NCBI GenBank assembly: GCA_963677325.2
Contig: CAXXGM010000013.1
Span: 1-64,000 of the forward strand
DNA: 64,000 nucleotides
DNA from: G963677325 sp963677325
Lineage (GTDB): Bacteria > Bacteroidota > Bacteroidia > Bacteroidales > Prolixibacteraceae
Reading direction: 5' to 3'
Shown here: positions 25,774-34,028 of the stretch, piece after piece
How the letters are laid out: each line of letters begins with the position of its first letter
Position numbering within the stretch: the stretch's first letter is position 1
Translations under genes and position numbers: made by a program
The notes under the pieces: model-generated
What the model was told of the DNA's origin: nothing
Seen by the model: the letters and a program-made list of their open reading frames with translations, nothing else
The model's database searches: none

Positions 25774-26889
25774 TCACTCCTCCTTCCACCGTTCCTTCAC
25801 CGTCTTCAGATATTCTCTTCCGAATATCCACCCCGTTCCAACCACTCCACCAAGGAAGATCCAGATAAACAGGATCATCGGACGGTTTGGTTTGGATTTT
25901 TCGGTCGGTACGGAGACCGGTTCAATGATGGTGAACACTGGGGTATCCTGTTTTACCTGTATTTTGGCTTGTTCCAGTTGTTTGGCCAGTTCTGAATAAA
26001 CTCCGGAGATAAGATTATATTGGCTGGTAAGCCGTTCCAGTTCGGTACCGGCGATGGCGCTGGAGACATTCCGGTTACGGTCACGGAATGAAGCTAATCG
26101 TTCCTGAAGAACCAGGTACTTTTTTTCAGTCTCATCATATCGTTGCTGGACAAAATCAAGATTGACCTTGGTTTTTTTGATTTTAAATTCAATGATATAC
26201 TGCTGCAGCAACTCCTGCGCACGCTGTGCCAGTTGAGCAGCAGGAGCCGGTTCTGACATTTTGCTCGTAAGGGACAAATATCCTTCCTTTGCATTTACTT
26301 CAAGAGAGATAATCTGTGAAAGAATATTTCGTGCGGATTTTTGTTTCTCAGTTAATCGGATCGGCTGTTTAGGGGCTGTTCCGATAGTATTTTCTATATC
26401 TGCCTTTCCCTTAACAGAAGCAATAAGTGTTCCCGGCAACCCAATCGTATATTTCTTAATATATCCTAAAAAGGAAATCTTCCTTTCTTTGGTATAATAA
26501 TCATACAGCGTAACCGGGCTTGCTGATTCTACAAACTGAAGCGGAGTATTCATCAGCTCCAGTTGAAAGGGAATGCTGGCGATAATTTGTGGATAGATGG
26601 TCGGCGAAAGTTCCGAACCAGTGCTTCCGACGCTGAGATTGATTCCTGCCATGGCCGCCAAGCCACCTAATCCACCAAGCTTGGACTGCCCATCGGCCAC
26701 CTGTGGAACCATCACCGTCTTAGCGATATATTCCTTTGGAGACAGAATTGCAACAAAGAATCCTATGATTCCAAATACTATAACAGATTTTATGAGTATG
26801 GCCTTACCGCTCCAAAAGGTCTTCGACAAGGCGATCAGATCAATCTCGTCGTCCTCTATTTGTTTTTTTGTTTGTATGTCAGTAGTCAT
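25774..26889 (-). CDS. wzz: Wzz-type chain-length determinant protein
   Basis: A 371-residue inner-membrane protein with the polysaccharide co-polymerase layout. TM1 is near residues 33-50 (IKSVIVFGIIGFFVAILSP), then a long periplasmic helical region. The proline-rich PVSVPTEKSKPNRP stands just before TM2 near residue 345. It should set the polymer length made by Wzy. There is no kinase domain. A paralogue at 42627-43733 shares GLAAMAGI, YPQIIAS and PFQLELMN blocks. Confidence 0.88.
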   Translation of the reverse strand: MTTDIQTKKQIEDDEIDLIALSKTFWSGKAILIKSVIVFGIIGFFVAILSPKEYIAKTVMVPQVADGQSKLGGLGGLAAMAGINLSVGSTGSELSPTIYPQIIASIPFQLELMNTPLQFVESASPVTLYDYYTKERKISFLGYIKKYTIGLPGTLIASVKGKADIENTIGTAPKQPIRLTEKQKSARNILSQIISLEVNAKEGYLSLTSKMSEPAPAAQLAQRAQELLQQYIIEFKIKKTKVNLDFVQQRYDETEKKYLVLQERLASFRDRNRNVSSAIAGTELERLTSQYNLISGVYSELAKQLEQAKIQVKQDTPVFTIIEPVSVPTEKSKPNRPMILFIWIFLGGVVGTGWIFGREYLKTVKERWKEE

Positions 26890-26928
26890 TTTATAATTTC
26901 ATTTTCTTTATTCTCTCTTTGTGAAGCT

Positions 26929-27071
26929 AATTTCACGAATTATTGACGAATTATCACAAACCACTTCGTAGTACTGTTAAATGATTAAAGACGAATCGAA
27001 GATCAGCGAAGTTATTATCACGAAGCATGTGTGAGACGATTCGTGATAATTCGTTCTCAATTCGTGAAATT
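26929..27071. repeat. 143-bp element bounded by 29-bp imperfect inverted repeats
   Basis: The ends at 26929-26957 and 27043-27071 are inverted repeats with only a few mismatches (core aatttcacgaatt / aattcgtgaaatt). The middle carries gaatcgaagatcagcga, an inverted version of sequence at 24606-24625. It fills the gap between wzi and wzz and could form a long hairpin in RNA. Confidence 0.7.
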
Positions 27072-27095
27072 CGACTTAATGATAATTCGCAGTAA

Positions 27096-28778
27096 TTAAA
27101 ACCGGTACATCACCCCTAACTGTCCCTGAAAATTATAGGTATTTCGTCCGGGATCCCAATAATCAGCTTCCGCACCTGAAACCGGCTGATAATAATGTTG
27201 ATAATTATAGCACCTTACCCATTCCGCTTTTACCGAAAAAATGAAATTCCGGTAGTTCCAGTCTCCGAATAAAGACATATCCATATCAACCCAGTTAGCC
27301 CGTGGATCTTTTATTGCAGCATTGTGAAGATCGTTGTTATGAACAAACCTTTCCAACCCTACTCCTACCGTTTTGAGTCCTTTGACCCAGCTCAGGGAAA
27401 ATGATTGCAAATTGCTTCCCGGGCCGATCCCGGCACCCAGTAATTGTCCCTGATGGGTATATCCCTGTGAAATTCCGGCGTAATGAACATAGTCATATCT
27501 TGATGGTCTTCCCAGATCGGTGGTGGTTTGTTCGATTTGTGTGATCTCCAGATTGATTTGTAGAAATTGATCTTTCAAACCCCTTAACTGGATTACCTTG
27601 CGTATTCCGAAAACGTAGGCATGCGTAAATTCAGGCTGCACGATAAAATCCCTGAGGTCAAAGGCATGATCCTCCCGCATGTACTCGATATAAAGTTCCG
27701 CATGAGCCTTCAACCACAACCAACGCAAAAAGAAGGAAGCCCTCTGGTCGTTTGGTATCGGACTTTCGTTTTCTCCATAGTTAGCCTTTTTTGAAAGCGG
27801 CGAAATTACCGGCAGGTAATCTTTGATTCCACTCCCCATGTCGTTGTAATACGTGATAAAGGTCCGCGTTACTCCAAAAAACAATCCGGGAACCCATTTG
27901 GGCTGATACGTCAGGACTGTTCCATTAAGGTAACGCCAATCGGTTCTTTTGCGGACATACAATTTATATCCATTAGAGGTGCGGTTGGTATCGGAGGGTG
28001 CGAAACCGGAATCTTCCAGTCTTCCGCAAATTACCTGACCTTCAAATGAACCTATTTTGGTATGCAAAGGTTTTACGGTGTTGAGGGTAATATGATTGAA
28101 ACCGGGGGCGCTGTTACTCATGATCAGGGCATTGCGGACACCCGGTCCCCACCAAAGATTTTCGCTGGAAATTCCCAAAGATACCGCACCGAAAGTAAGT
28201 CTGATACTGCTTTGTCCGGGGAACAACTTCTTATATGCGTTTTCGCCAAATCTTTCAGGAAGGTCAATAGCGTTGTGCAGCGTATAATATTCTGCCCAAA
28301 CCTGATCTGATTGTTCCTTATAAAATCCTTGAAAAGTTTTGTTCTCTGCGTAAACCACTTCAGGTCTGATCTGAATGCTTAGAGGGCCATATTTTGCATA
28401 AATACCGGCGCTGAACAAGGTCTGGTAACCCCTTGCAGGAATCATAGAGCCATCATTCCACCCTTCAGGATGATGAGTAGTATATTGTTGCTGCCAAAGT
28501 ACGGGCAGAAGTTTAAAAATGCCTTTTTTTACCGGGATCATCGTTGAACCGACCTCAGGATTCAAAATATCTTTATCCGGAAAAGCATTTTGGAACAAGG
28601 GTCCCGTGGCAAAAGATAGCGTTGAATCAATTTGCCCGAGCAATTGAGCTCTTCGCAAAGCATCCTCAAGTACGGGTGTTCCAATAGGGAGCGTCTGTGC
28701 TGAAGAGCAAAATGGCAGATATAAGATCCCACTAAGTAAAATGAAATTTAATGAATATCTTATATAATTTTTAAACAT
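27096..28778 (-). CDS. wzi: Capsule assembly protein Wzi (copy 1)
   Basis: About 560 residues from MFKNYIRYSL, giving a proper signal peptide (LNFILLSGILYLPFCSSAQ). The longer frame from 28856 would bury it. It belongs to the Wzi family of outer-membrane beta-barrels that help anchor capsule to the surface. Family features include many aromatic beta-strands, GPLSIQIRPEVVYAENK, SSIRLTFGAVSLGISSENLWWGPG, and a C-terminal Phe (GQLGVMYRF), the usual BAM signal. Its paralogue at 35495-37192 aligns throughout. Confidence 0.9.
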   Translation of the reverse strand: MFKNYIRYSLNFILLSGILYLPFCSSAQTLPIGTPVLEDALRRAQLLGQIDSTLSFATGPLFQNAFPDKDILNPEVGSTMIPVKKGIFKLLPVLWQQQYTTHHPEGWNDGSMIPARGYQTLFSAGIYAKYGPLSIQIRPEVVYAENKTFQGFYKEQSDQVWAEYYTLHNAIDLPERFGENAYKKLFPGQSSIRLTFGAVSLGISSENLWWGPGVRNALIMSNSAPGFNHITLNTVKPLHTKIGSFEGQVICGRLEDSGFAPSDTNRTSNGYKLYVRKRTDWRYLNGTVLTYQPKWVPGLFFGVTRTFITYYNDMGSGIKDYLPVISPLSKKANYGENESPIPNDQRASFFLRWLWLKAHAELYIEYMREDHAFDLRDFIVQPEFTHAYVFGIRKVIQLRGLKDQFLQINLEITQIEQTTTDLGRPSRYDYVHYAGISQGYTHQGQLLGAGIGPGSNLQSFSLSWVKGLKTVGVGLERFVHNNDLHNAAIKDPRANWVDMDMSLFGDWNYRNFIFSVKAEWVRCYNYQHYYQPVSGAEADYWDPGRNTYNFQGQLGVMYRF

Positions 28779-28878
28779 CAGAATTCTTAAGCTTATAGTT
28801 TCTTTAAACTTTATATTTTTTTGCCACCAAATCTCCAAAACAATAAAATCCGCCAAACAGATTCATGATTCATTCCTT

Positions 28879-29871
28879 TCAAATCCTCTCCAATATAAAC
28901 TCAACTCTCTTTTTATAGGTGTGACTTGCCCTTACTTTATCATAAATCGCCTGATCTCTGACGATCTTTTTACCTTTAAAAAATGAGCTGATCTTTTTGT
29001 ACAATTCTTCTTCTGAATGATAGGTTTCCACCTGGTCTGAAAAATTTTCTTCTATGTAGGGTTTTTTATCGACGAGCTGATATCCCCCTGCTCCCAAAAT
29101 TTCAAAAAACCGTGGATTTACTCCATAAACAGATTGACCGTGGTGCATATTTAAACAAATCCGGGATCTGTTGTATAAAATGTTTGCTTTTTCAGGAGTG
29201 ACAAAACGATTAATGAATATTTCACTTTTTAGACTGTTCAGGTATTTGACAGGTGACTTGTAAAACAAGAACCGTTTGCAAAAGATTTTGAGCTTTAAAT
29301 CAGGAAATTCCTGATGAAGCTTTTCGAATAGTTTTACTCGCGAATCATACAAAGTGCCAATAAACAAAAGGTCAATATCCTTTTGCAGGGTTAGTTTTCT
29401 GAATATCCGATCATCGAACGCCGATGGCAAAAAGAAAGTATTCTCATTGATTTTCCGGATTCCATCAACTTCTGTTTTTTCAAAAAGAAAGACGGCGTTC
29501 ATCTTTTCCGCCAGTTTCATGGATACGGGAAGATTAAAAATGCTGTCGAGTACCCAGAGAACATTTTTAGATTCCTTCATTACAGAAACAGTCTCCTCAA
29601 AGATTACCTCCCCTTTAATGAACAGTACGATTTCGGGACCATATTGCTGATAGGTTTCAACAATATGCCTGTTGAGTTTTCTCCGCAGTTTCTCTTTGGT
29701 CTTATTCTTGTTTCCTGAAAGAGTATATACTATTTTATTGTATGTCGTTATTAATCCAAATTGTTCAGAATAATCAATAACTTTTACTTCAAACTTCTCA
29801 GTATCAAATGCAGAGGCAATGGATTGGTTATAACTAAAATAAGAAGGACCGATTACTAATACTTTCTTCAA
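28879..29871 (-). CDS. CgeB-like glycosyltransferase
   Basis: A 330-residue GT-B-type protein starting MKKVLVIGPSYFSYN. The mid part shows IDLLFIGTLYDSRVKLFEKL. The C-terminal part has CLNMHHGQSVYGVNPRFFEI and GAGGYQLVDKKPYIEENF, the pattern of CgeB/GT family 1_2 proteins in which an RxFE motif and a following GGxxL contact the donor phosphate. It probably adds a sugar to the capsule repeat unit, but the donor is unknown. Confidence 0.78.
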   Translation of the reverse strand: MKKVLVIGPSYFSYNQSIASAFDTEKFEVKVIDYSEQFGLITTYNKIVYTLSGNKNKTKEKLRRKLNRHIVETYQQYGPEIVLFIKGEVIFEETVSVMKESKNVLWVLDSIFNLPVSMKLAEKMNAVFLFEKTEVDGIRKINENTFFLPSAFDDRIFRKLTLQKDIDLLFIGTLYDSRVKLFEKLHQEFPDLKLKIFCKRFLFYKSPVKYLNSLKSEIFINRFVTPEKANILYNRSRICLNMHHGQSVYGVNPRFFEILGAGGYQLVDKKPYIEENFSDQVETYHSEEELYKKISSFFKGKKIVRDQAIYDKVRASHTYKKRVEFILERI

Positions 29872-29912
29872 TGGGTACGATAAAGTTATGAGTAATTAAT
29901 ATTCTAAAATAG

Positions 29913-29996
29913 TGCCACCAAAACACCAGGTCACCAAAACCCACCAAAAATTAAACGCAATTTGGTGTACTTTTGTGTTTTTGTGCCTTGGTGGCA
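29913..29996. repeat. CCACCAAA-type hairpin element, copy 1
   Basis: Starts with tgccaccaaaacacc and ends with ccttggtggca, with internal caccaaa and tttggtg words that pair. A related element is at 31725-31792, and a half-element is near 28822. Confidence 0.6.
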
Positions 29997-30021
29997 GAAT
30001 TATCCCTGCTATTCAAAGTGT

Positions 30022-30774
30022 TCATTTATTTTTTGACGGTAACGGGTATTTTGTTTCCCCCAAAACCTCTTCCAAATCCACTTTTGCCCAGTCAAAAGCC
30101 TCAACATCTCTTATTTTCCGTCCGAGGTACTCACTATGACAGTAAAGTCCGGTCACCTTTCTATTCTTCAGGTAATCATCTGCCAAGGCCGAAAATCTTC
30201 CTACGATTGGATTTGACATGCCCGCTTCTATACATTCAAGGCCCAACGCCGGCGAAAATAAAGCTTTTAATGCCATATCGCTGAATTGAAAAAAATGCCA
30301 GGGTCGTTCGTGTGAGGAAAAAGAAAAATGTGTTTCAACAAAAACAATTCCTCCAACTTTAAGCAACTTTGAAATCTCAACGGCTACGATCCAAGGCATG
30401 GCGAAATGTTCAAAGCAGGCGCTTGAGAAGATGATGTCAAATTTTTCATCTTTTCCAAAATAGGAGGAAAGCTGGTGAGCGTCTCCAACAACATCCACAT
30501 TCTGACCCTGATAATAATCAAAACCTGTGTATTCCGCCTGATTGAATTCTTCTCTCGCATTTGATGGTCCTGTCACTTCACGGCTTCCGATTTCCAGTAT
30601 CCTCATTCCCGGTTTGTTCCCTATGGCCTTCAAATAGCCTCTCCAGTTCCGATGGCTGACCTCTTTGGACAGAGGAACGTCCAAAGCCAGATAATCGGCA
30701 TCAAATTTATTTTCAATTGCTAAAAACAGCCGGTAAAAAGGTTTAAGTATTTTTTTAATCAATTGTTTCATCAA
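30022..30774 (-). CDS. Class I SAM-dependent methyltransferase
   Basis: A 250-residue methyltransferase. Motif I is RILEIGSREVTGPS, the acidic loop follows in YTGFDYYQGQNVDVVGDAHQ, and FDIIFSSACFEHFAMPW matches the Methyltransf_11 layout. An N-terminal ~50 residues precede the catalytic domain. Proteins of this kind in polysaccharide loci methylate sugars or cap the chain. The substrate is not predictable. Confidence 0.8.
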   Translation of the reverse strand: MMKQLIKKILKPFYRLFLAIENKFDADYLALDVPLSKEVSHRNWRGYLKAIGNKPGMRILEIGSREVTGPSNAREEFNQAEYTGFDYYQGQNVDVVGDAHQLSSYFGKDEKFDIIFSSACFEHFAMPWIVAVEISKLLKVGGIVFVETHFSFSSHERPWHFFQFSDMALKALFSPALGLECIEAGMSNPIVGRFSALADDYLKNRKVTGLYCHSEYLGRKIRDVEAFDWAKVDLEEVLGETKYPLPSKNK

Positions 30775-30870
30775 TCGTTTTTTTCCACAAATTCACACAA
30801 ATGGAAACACACAAATAAGTCTACGAAGATCAAAAGAATAAACACAAATAATCATTAATCATTAATTTCA

Positions 30871-31380
30871 TCAATTCCATCGCTCTTCAATTTTAAAACC
30901 GATTCGTTTTCTCTCATTTTGTTCAATCCGTATCTTATCTTTATCCAGGAGATAATTTAACGCCTGGTAAACATCTTTAAATTTTCCTTCTATTTTCTTT
31001 AATTCGGCAGTGATTTCTACATAGGTCAATGCATATTGCCTGATCATCACAAATGCCCTCATAATGGCAATATTTACGTCTATCGCCTTATCTGAGTTCA
31101 ATATTCCGCTTAACATGGCAAGTCCCTGCTCTGTAAAAGCATAAGGGGTAGCGATAATATTTCGTTTATTTGATGCGGTCACAATTTGTGACCGCATATT
31201 ATTCCATTCTTCCGGTGTAAGTCTGAACATAAAATCCTGTGGAAATCTCTGCCAGTTTCTTTTTACAGCTTGATTTAATGCTTTTGTCTGGACTTCATAT
31301 AATTCAGCCAGATCAAAATCAAGCATGATTTTGCATCCCCTTATATCATAGATTTTACTCTTTACCAGCTCAATCTCCAT
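30871..31380 (-). CDS. ORF6N domain protein
   Basis: A 169-residue protein with an N-terminal ORF6N DNA-binding domain (YDIRGCKIMLDFDLAELYEVQTK, given here as its two halves YDIRGCKIML and DFDLAELYEV), then NWQRFPQDFMFRLT and YAFTEQGLAMLSG. The C-terminal 50 residues look helical. ORF6N proteins come from phages and are common as single genes in Bacteroidota; the function is thought to be DNA binding. It is surrounded by repeats and is probably an inserted passenger between two capsule gene groups. Confidence 0.88.
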   Translation of the reverse strand: MEIELVKSKIYDIRGCKIMLDFDLAELYEVQTKALNQAVKRNWQRFPQDFMFRLTPEEWNNMRSQIVTASNKRNIIATPYAFTEQGLAMLSGILNSDKAIDVNIAIMRAFVMIRQYALTYVEITAELKKIEGKFKDVYQALNYLLDKDKIRIEQNERKRIGFKIEERWN

Positions 31381-31395
31381 TATTTCCTAAATTGA

Positions 31396-31457
31396 TAATA
31401 AGGTTTGTGGTTGTTCTTCCTGTGCTACTAAGGTTAAAAGAATACGAATAAGGTTTT
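31396..31457. repeat. Dispersed 'aataagg' repeat, copy B
   Basis: A shortened copy with ataataaggtttgtggttgt, then ctactaaggttaaaagaat and aataaggttttt, just upstream of the ORF6N gene. The 480-bp gap 31381-31860 consists almost entirely of this and the following four repeat elements; I see no gene in it. Confidence 0.65.
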
Positions 31458-31485
31458 TTATAAGATCAGATATCCATTATCCTTT

Positions 31486-31561
31486 ACCAAAATGTCGCCG
31501 CAATGCGGCTTTGGGCTGGTCATCTGTATTTTTCTACCAGAATGCCGCCGCTATGCGGCTG
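31486..31561. repeat. 76-bp direct repeat, left copy (flanks the AbiEii cassette)
   Basis: Identical to 32962-33037 except for one base. It contains two small palindromes, GCCGCaatGCGGC and GCCGCtatGCGGC, separated by ggctggtcatctgtattttt. Confidence 0.9.
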
Positions 31562-31665
31562 AGTAACCCCCGTGCTTTAGCCGGGGGACCGGAGACGTCT
31601 TCTTTTATTGGGCTTTAGCCCGGCACTAAGGTACATATGTTCCCTCGGCTGAAGCTGAGGGTTAC
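31562..31665. repeat. Three-hairpin REP-like element
   Basis: The outer ends agtaaccc and gggttact pair. Inside are a ccccc...cggggg hairpin around gctttag, a gggctttagcccg palindrome and ccctcggctgaagctgaggg. It has no coding potential and directly follows the left 76-bp repeat. Confidence 0.7.
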
Positions 31666-31724
31666 TAATTACTAAGTTGCACATGGATTTGAATCCAAAC
31701 ATAAAAATAGATAACTGGTATTTT

Positions 31725-31792
31725 TGCCACTAAATCTCCAAAATTCACCAAAGCATTTGGTGCAAATTTGGAGATTTTGTGTTTTGGTGGCA
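31725..31792. repeat. CCACCAAA-type hairpin element, copy 2
   Basis: Left arm tgccactaaatctccaaaa and right arm ending ttttggtggca, with inner caccaaa / tttggtg. The arms pair over most of their length. Confidence 0.65.
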
Positions 31793-31827
31793 TATTGTAT
31801 TTCAGCAAAATAGCATTAGTTATATAG

Positions 31828-31857
31828 TAGGTTAAAAGAATACGAATAAGGTTTTTC
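31828..31857. repeat. Dispersed 'aataagg' repeat, copy C (partial)
   Basis: Only the right half of the element (tagtaggttaaaagaatacg followed by aataaggttttt) is present, directly at the 3' end of the AbiEii-type gene. Confidence 0.55.
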
Positions 31858-31860
31858 TTC

Positions 31861-32616
31861 TTAATTCTTTCTTTCTGTGCTCGTTGTTTCGTCCGGCTCT
31901 TTAATAGCCGGTCTTGCTTTTTCAATTGGCAATTTATTTTTACCCAATGTATTTGAACCGCCAAGTAAAAAATCATCCGCGATTTGATGTAACATTTCGC
32001 CCAGTTCTCTATGATCTTTTGTTGTTTCTATCCAATTTACATTCTTCAACCATTCGGTTGGAAAGGAAGACAAGCGCTGCTCTACATCCAATTCATTTAT
32101 TACCACCTTTTGTTTGGCATGATCAAAAATATCTTTCCAATTAAATGAGTAATTCAACGCTATATGAATGATATCAAAAATATCTTTAGGTTCATCTCTT
32201 CCTATAACAGCTGATAATTTGTTCGAGAGTATGTTTATCGGCGTATCAATTTTCCCATAAAGATAATTTTCTGGTTCTCCCACACGATATTCGATATCGT
32301 TTACTAATTCTATCTTAAGCAATGATTCCTCTTCGGCTATAAATACCCTGCTAAAATCGTCAGTGAACAGCGACTGTTGCATATTTATTCTAAAGTTTGC
32401 AGCAATTTCTTTCTTGAAAATAGAAACATAGTGTTGATAACGATCATTATTATTGACGAAAAAATCCAGATCATCGCTATACCGGTGGTTAAGATAAAAC
32501 CGGCCAAGAGCAGTTCCCCCTGTAAGATAAAAAGGGAAATTCAGTGTTCGCCACCATGAGAGGAATTTATCCTGAAGTCGGTATAATTTGCTGTAATCGT
32601 TCCCGGACGAATTCAT
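31861..32616 (-). CDS. AbiEii/AbiGii-family nucleotidyltransferase (toxin-type)
   Basis: A 251-residue protein with FYLTGGTALGRFYLNHRYSDD followed by LDFFV (written in two parts), the GGTAL...HR-x-SDDLDFF signature of the AbiEii family. ELVNDIEYRVG and DIFDIIHIALNY further match the family's second half. Known AbiEii toxins transfer nucleotides, for example to tRNA, and are controlled by a partner. The partner here is the small gene upstream, which overlaps its start by 50 bp in another frame. The pair is bracketed by 76-bp direct repeats. Confidence 0.87.
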   Translation of the reverse strand: MNSSGNDYSKLYRLQDKFLSWWRTLNFPFYLTGGTALGRFYLNHRYSDDLDFFVNNNDRYQHYVSIFKKEIAANFRINMQQSLFTDDFSRVFIAEEESLLKIELVNDIEYRVGEPENYLYGKIDTPINILSNKLSAVIGRDEPKDIFDIIHIALNYSFNWKDIFDHAKQKVVINELDVEQRLSSFPTEWLKNVNWIETTKDHRELGEMLHQIADDFLLGGSNTLGKNKLPIEKARPAIKEPDETTSTERKN

Positions 32617-32872
32617 ATTTGTTTCTTAATGCGGGAGATCGGAGTTTGCTGATAAGTTGTTTGGTCAACAATGATTTTATAACTTTAGGGCTGATCAACT
32701 GTATAATAGTGTACCAAGAATAAGACTCAAGCAATTTTAAGAAAAGATTTTCACGTGTATAATGCCCGGCTGATTGCTTTTCTCCCTTTAGTACAGCATC
32801 TGCCTCGTCAGGTGAAATATTATAATCCCAAAGAATTTGCTTTAATATCTTATTTTTTTCTAACGTATCCAT
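32567..32872 (-). CDS. Small helical protein paired with the AbiEii-type gene
   Basis: About 101 residues from MDTLEKNKIL (a Met one codon earlier at 32875 is equally possible). It is predicted to be mostly helical, with charged and leucine-rich segments and no motif I can assign. The overlap with the downstream nucleotidyltransferase gene and the usual two-gene architecture suggest it is the cognate regulator or antitoxin, but it does not look like the winged-helix AbiEi. Function is unproven. Confidence 0.72.
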   Translation of the reverse strand: MDTLEKNKILKQILWDYNISPDEADAVLKGEKQSAGHYTRENLFLKLLESYSWYTIIQLISPKVIKSLLTKQLISKLRSPALRNKYEFVRERLQQIIPTSG

Positions 32873-32961
32873 CACTTAAAAATATCATCAACCAAATTTA
32901 ATGATGTTTTGTCAAAATTCCAACTTCGCCGTGCAAAGGTTACGCCTTCGCTGGTGACATC

Positions 32962-33037
32962 ACCAAAATGTCGCCGCAATGCGGCTTTGGGCTGGTCATC
33001 TGTATTTTTCTACCAGGATGCCGCCGCTATGCGGCTG
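32962..33037. repeat. 76-bp direct repeat, right copy (flanks the AbiEii cassette)
   Basis: Matches 31486-31561 at 75 of 76 positions in the same orientation. The distance between the copies is about 1.4 kb. Confidence 0.9.
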
Positions 33038-33053
33038 TCAAAATTGAGTTATC

Positions 33054-33123
33054 ATTAACCATTGTCCATTGTCCATTGTCCATTGTCCATTGTCCATTAT
33101 CCTTTACCCATTAACCATTAACT
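33054..33123. repeat. Heptanucleotide array (ATTGTCC / ATTAACC)x10 at a gene end
   Basis: Ten 7-bp units from 33054: one ATTAACC, five ATTGTCC, then ATTATCC, TTTACCC, ATTAACC and ATTAACT. The stop codon of the next gene (33111-33113) lies within the array, so its last residues (VNG) are repeat-encoded. Confidence 0.85.
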
Positions 33124-33962
33124 ATTGGCCCATAAATTCCTTTATAATAGTCCCTGATTCCACGATAGATATACTTGAAATTACGGATGCGTTCAGAAGA
33201 GAAAAGCAAGATCTTAATAAAATCTTTAATGAGAATCCTTTTACGTAAACGGACAAACGCAGGAAAAGACTTTTTATACTTATTGAACATATAAAAATTA
33301 TTCCTGAAAATGTAATAGGCACGGATTGGAGAATGAGTGATGATGGTGTATTTTTTAAATAGAAAAAAAACTTCTTTATTTTTGCCTAATTCATGTACCA
33401 GAGGGCAGTTTTTGAAGCTTATAATTTTATAACCCATTGAAACAGCCCTTAAACAATAGTCATTATCTACCTCATCGATAAAAAGCTTTTCCTCAAATCC
33501 TCCTAATGTTTTCCATATTTCAAGATTAAGCAGGTTCCCTGATGTAATCACATGAAGTACCTCCTCTGCTAGTTCCTGTTTTTCTTCTTCACTACCAGCC
33601 GTTAAACCAGAATTTGGACTAAAGATAGCCGCCCTGTGACAGTTTTGCTGTCCAAACATTTCAAAAAAAGTGTTGACAGGAAAATAGGAATCCTGATCCA
33701 TTGTTAATAACCAGGCATATCCCAAACTTAAAGCTCTTAGCGCAGATAAGTTAAGAGAGGCCGCTATACCTTTATTTTCTTGATTAAAGATCAGCTCAAT
33801 TTTTGGACTGACTTCTCTTAGTTTCTTAATATCCTCTTTGGGAACTTCGCTGTTGAAATAAATAAAAAGAATATCAATATGACGAATAAAGGTGGATACA
33901 TTGAAAACTAATTTTTCAATATCCGGATAAAAAGCAATGACGACACCAGCTGTCTTTTGCAT
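33111..33962 (-). CDS. GT2 glycosyltransferase, rhamnosyltransferase-like
   Basis: About 283 residues from MQKTAGVVIAFYP; an earlier Met at 33983 adds a few doubtful residues. This GT-A fold enzyme shows NQENKGIAASLNLSALRAL and the metal-binding LLTMDQDSYF, then the DEVDNDYCLRA acid region. These features match dTDP-rhamnosyltransferases (RfbF/WbbL-like). The presence of rmlA and rmlC in the locus supports, but does not prove, rhamnose transfer. Confidence 0.82.
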   Translation of the reverse strand: MQKTAGVVIAFYPDIEKLVFNVSTFIRHIDILFIYFNSEVPKEDIKKLREVSPKIELIFNQENKGIAASLNLSALRALSLGYAWLLTMDQDSYFPVNTFFEMFGQQNCHRAAIFSPNSGLTAGSEEEKQELAEEVLHVITSGNLLNLEIWKTLGGFEEKLFIDEVDNDYCLRAVSMGYKIISFKNCPLVHELGKNKEVFFLFKKYTIITHSPIRAYYIFRNNFYMFNKYKKSFPAFVRLRKRILIKDFIKILLFSSERIRNFKYIYRGIRDYYKGIYGPIVNG

Positions 33963-34028
33963 TAAAAGTCCCGAAAAGAACAAGGATAAAACAGAAGTTG
34001 CGTAATGGTCTTTACTGTTTACGACTTT

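Noticed and set aside
31665..31976. 103-codon open frame on the minus strand
   Set aside because: It crosses repeat elements and the end of the AbiEii-type gene in another frame, and shows no domain.
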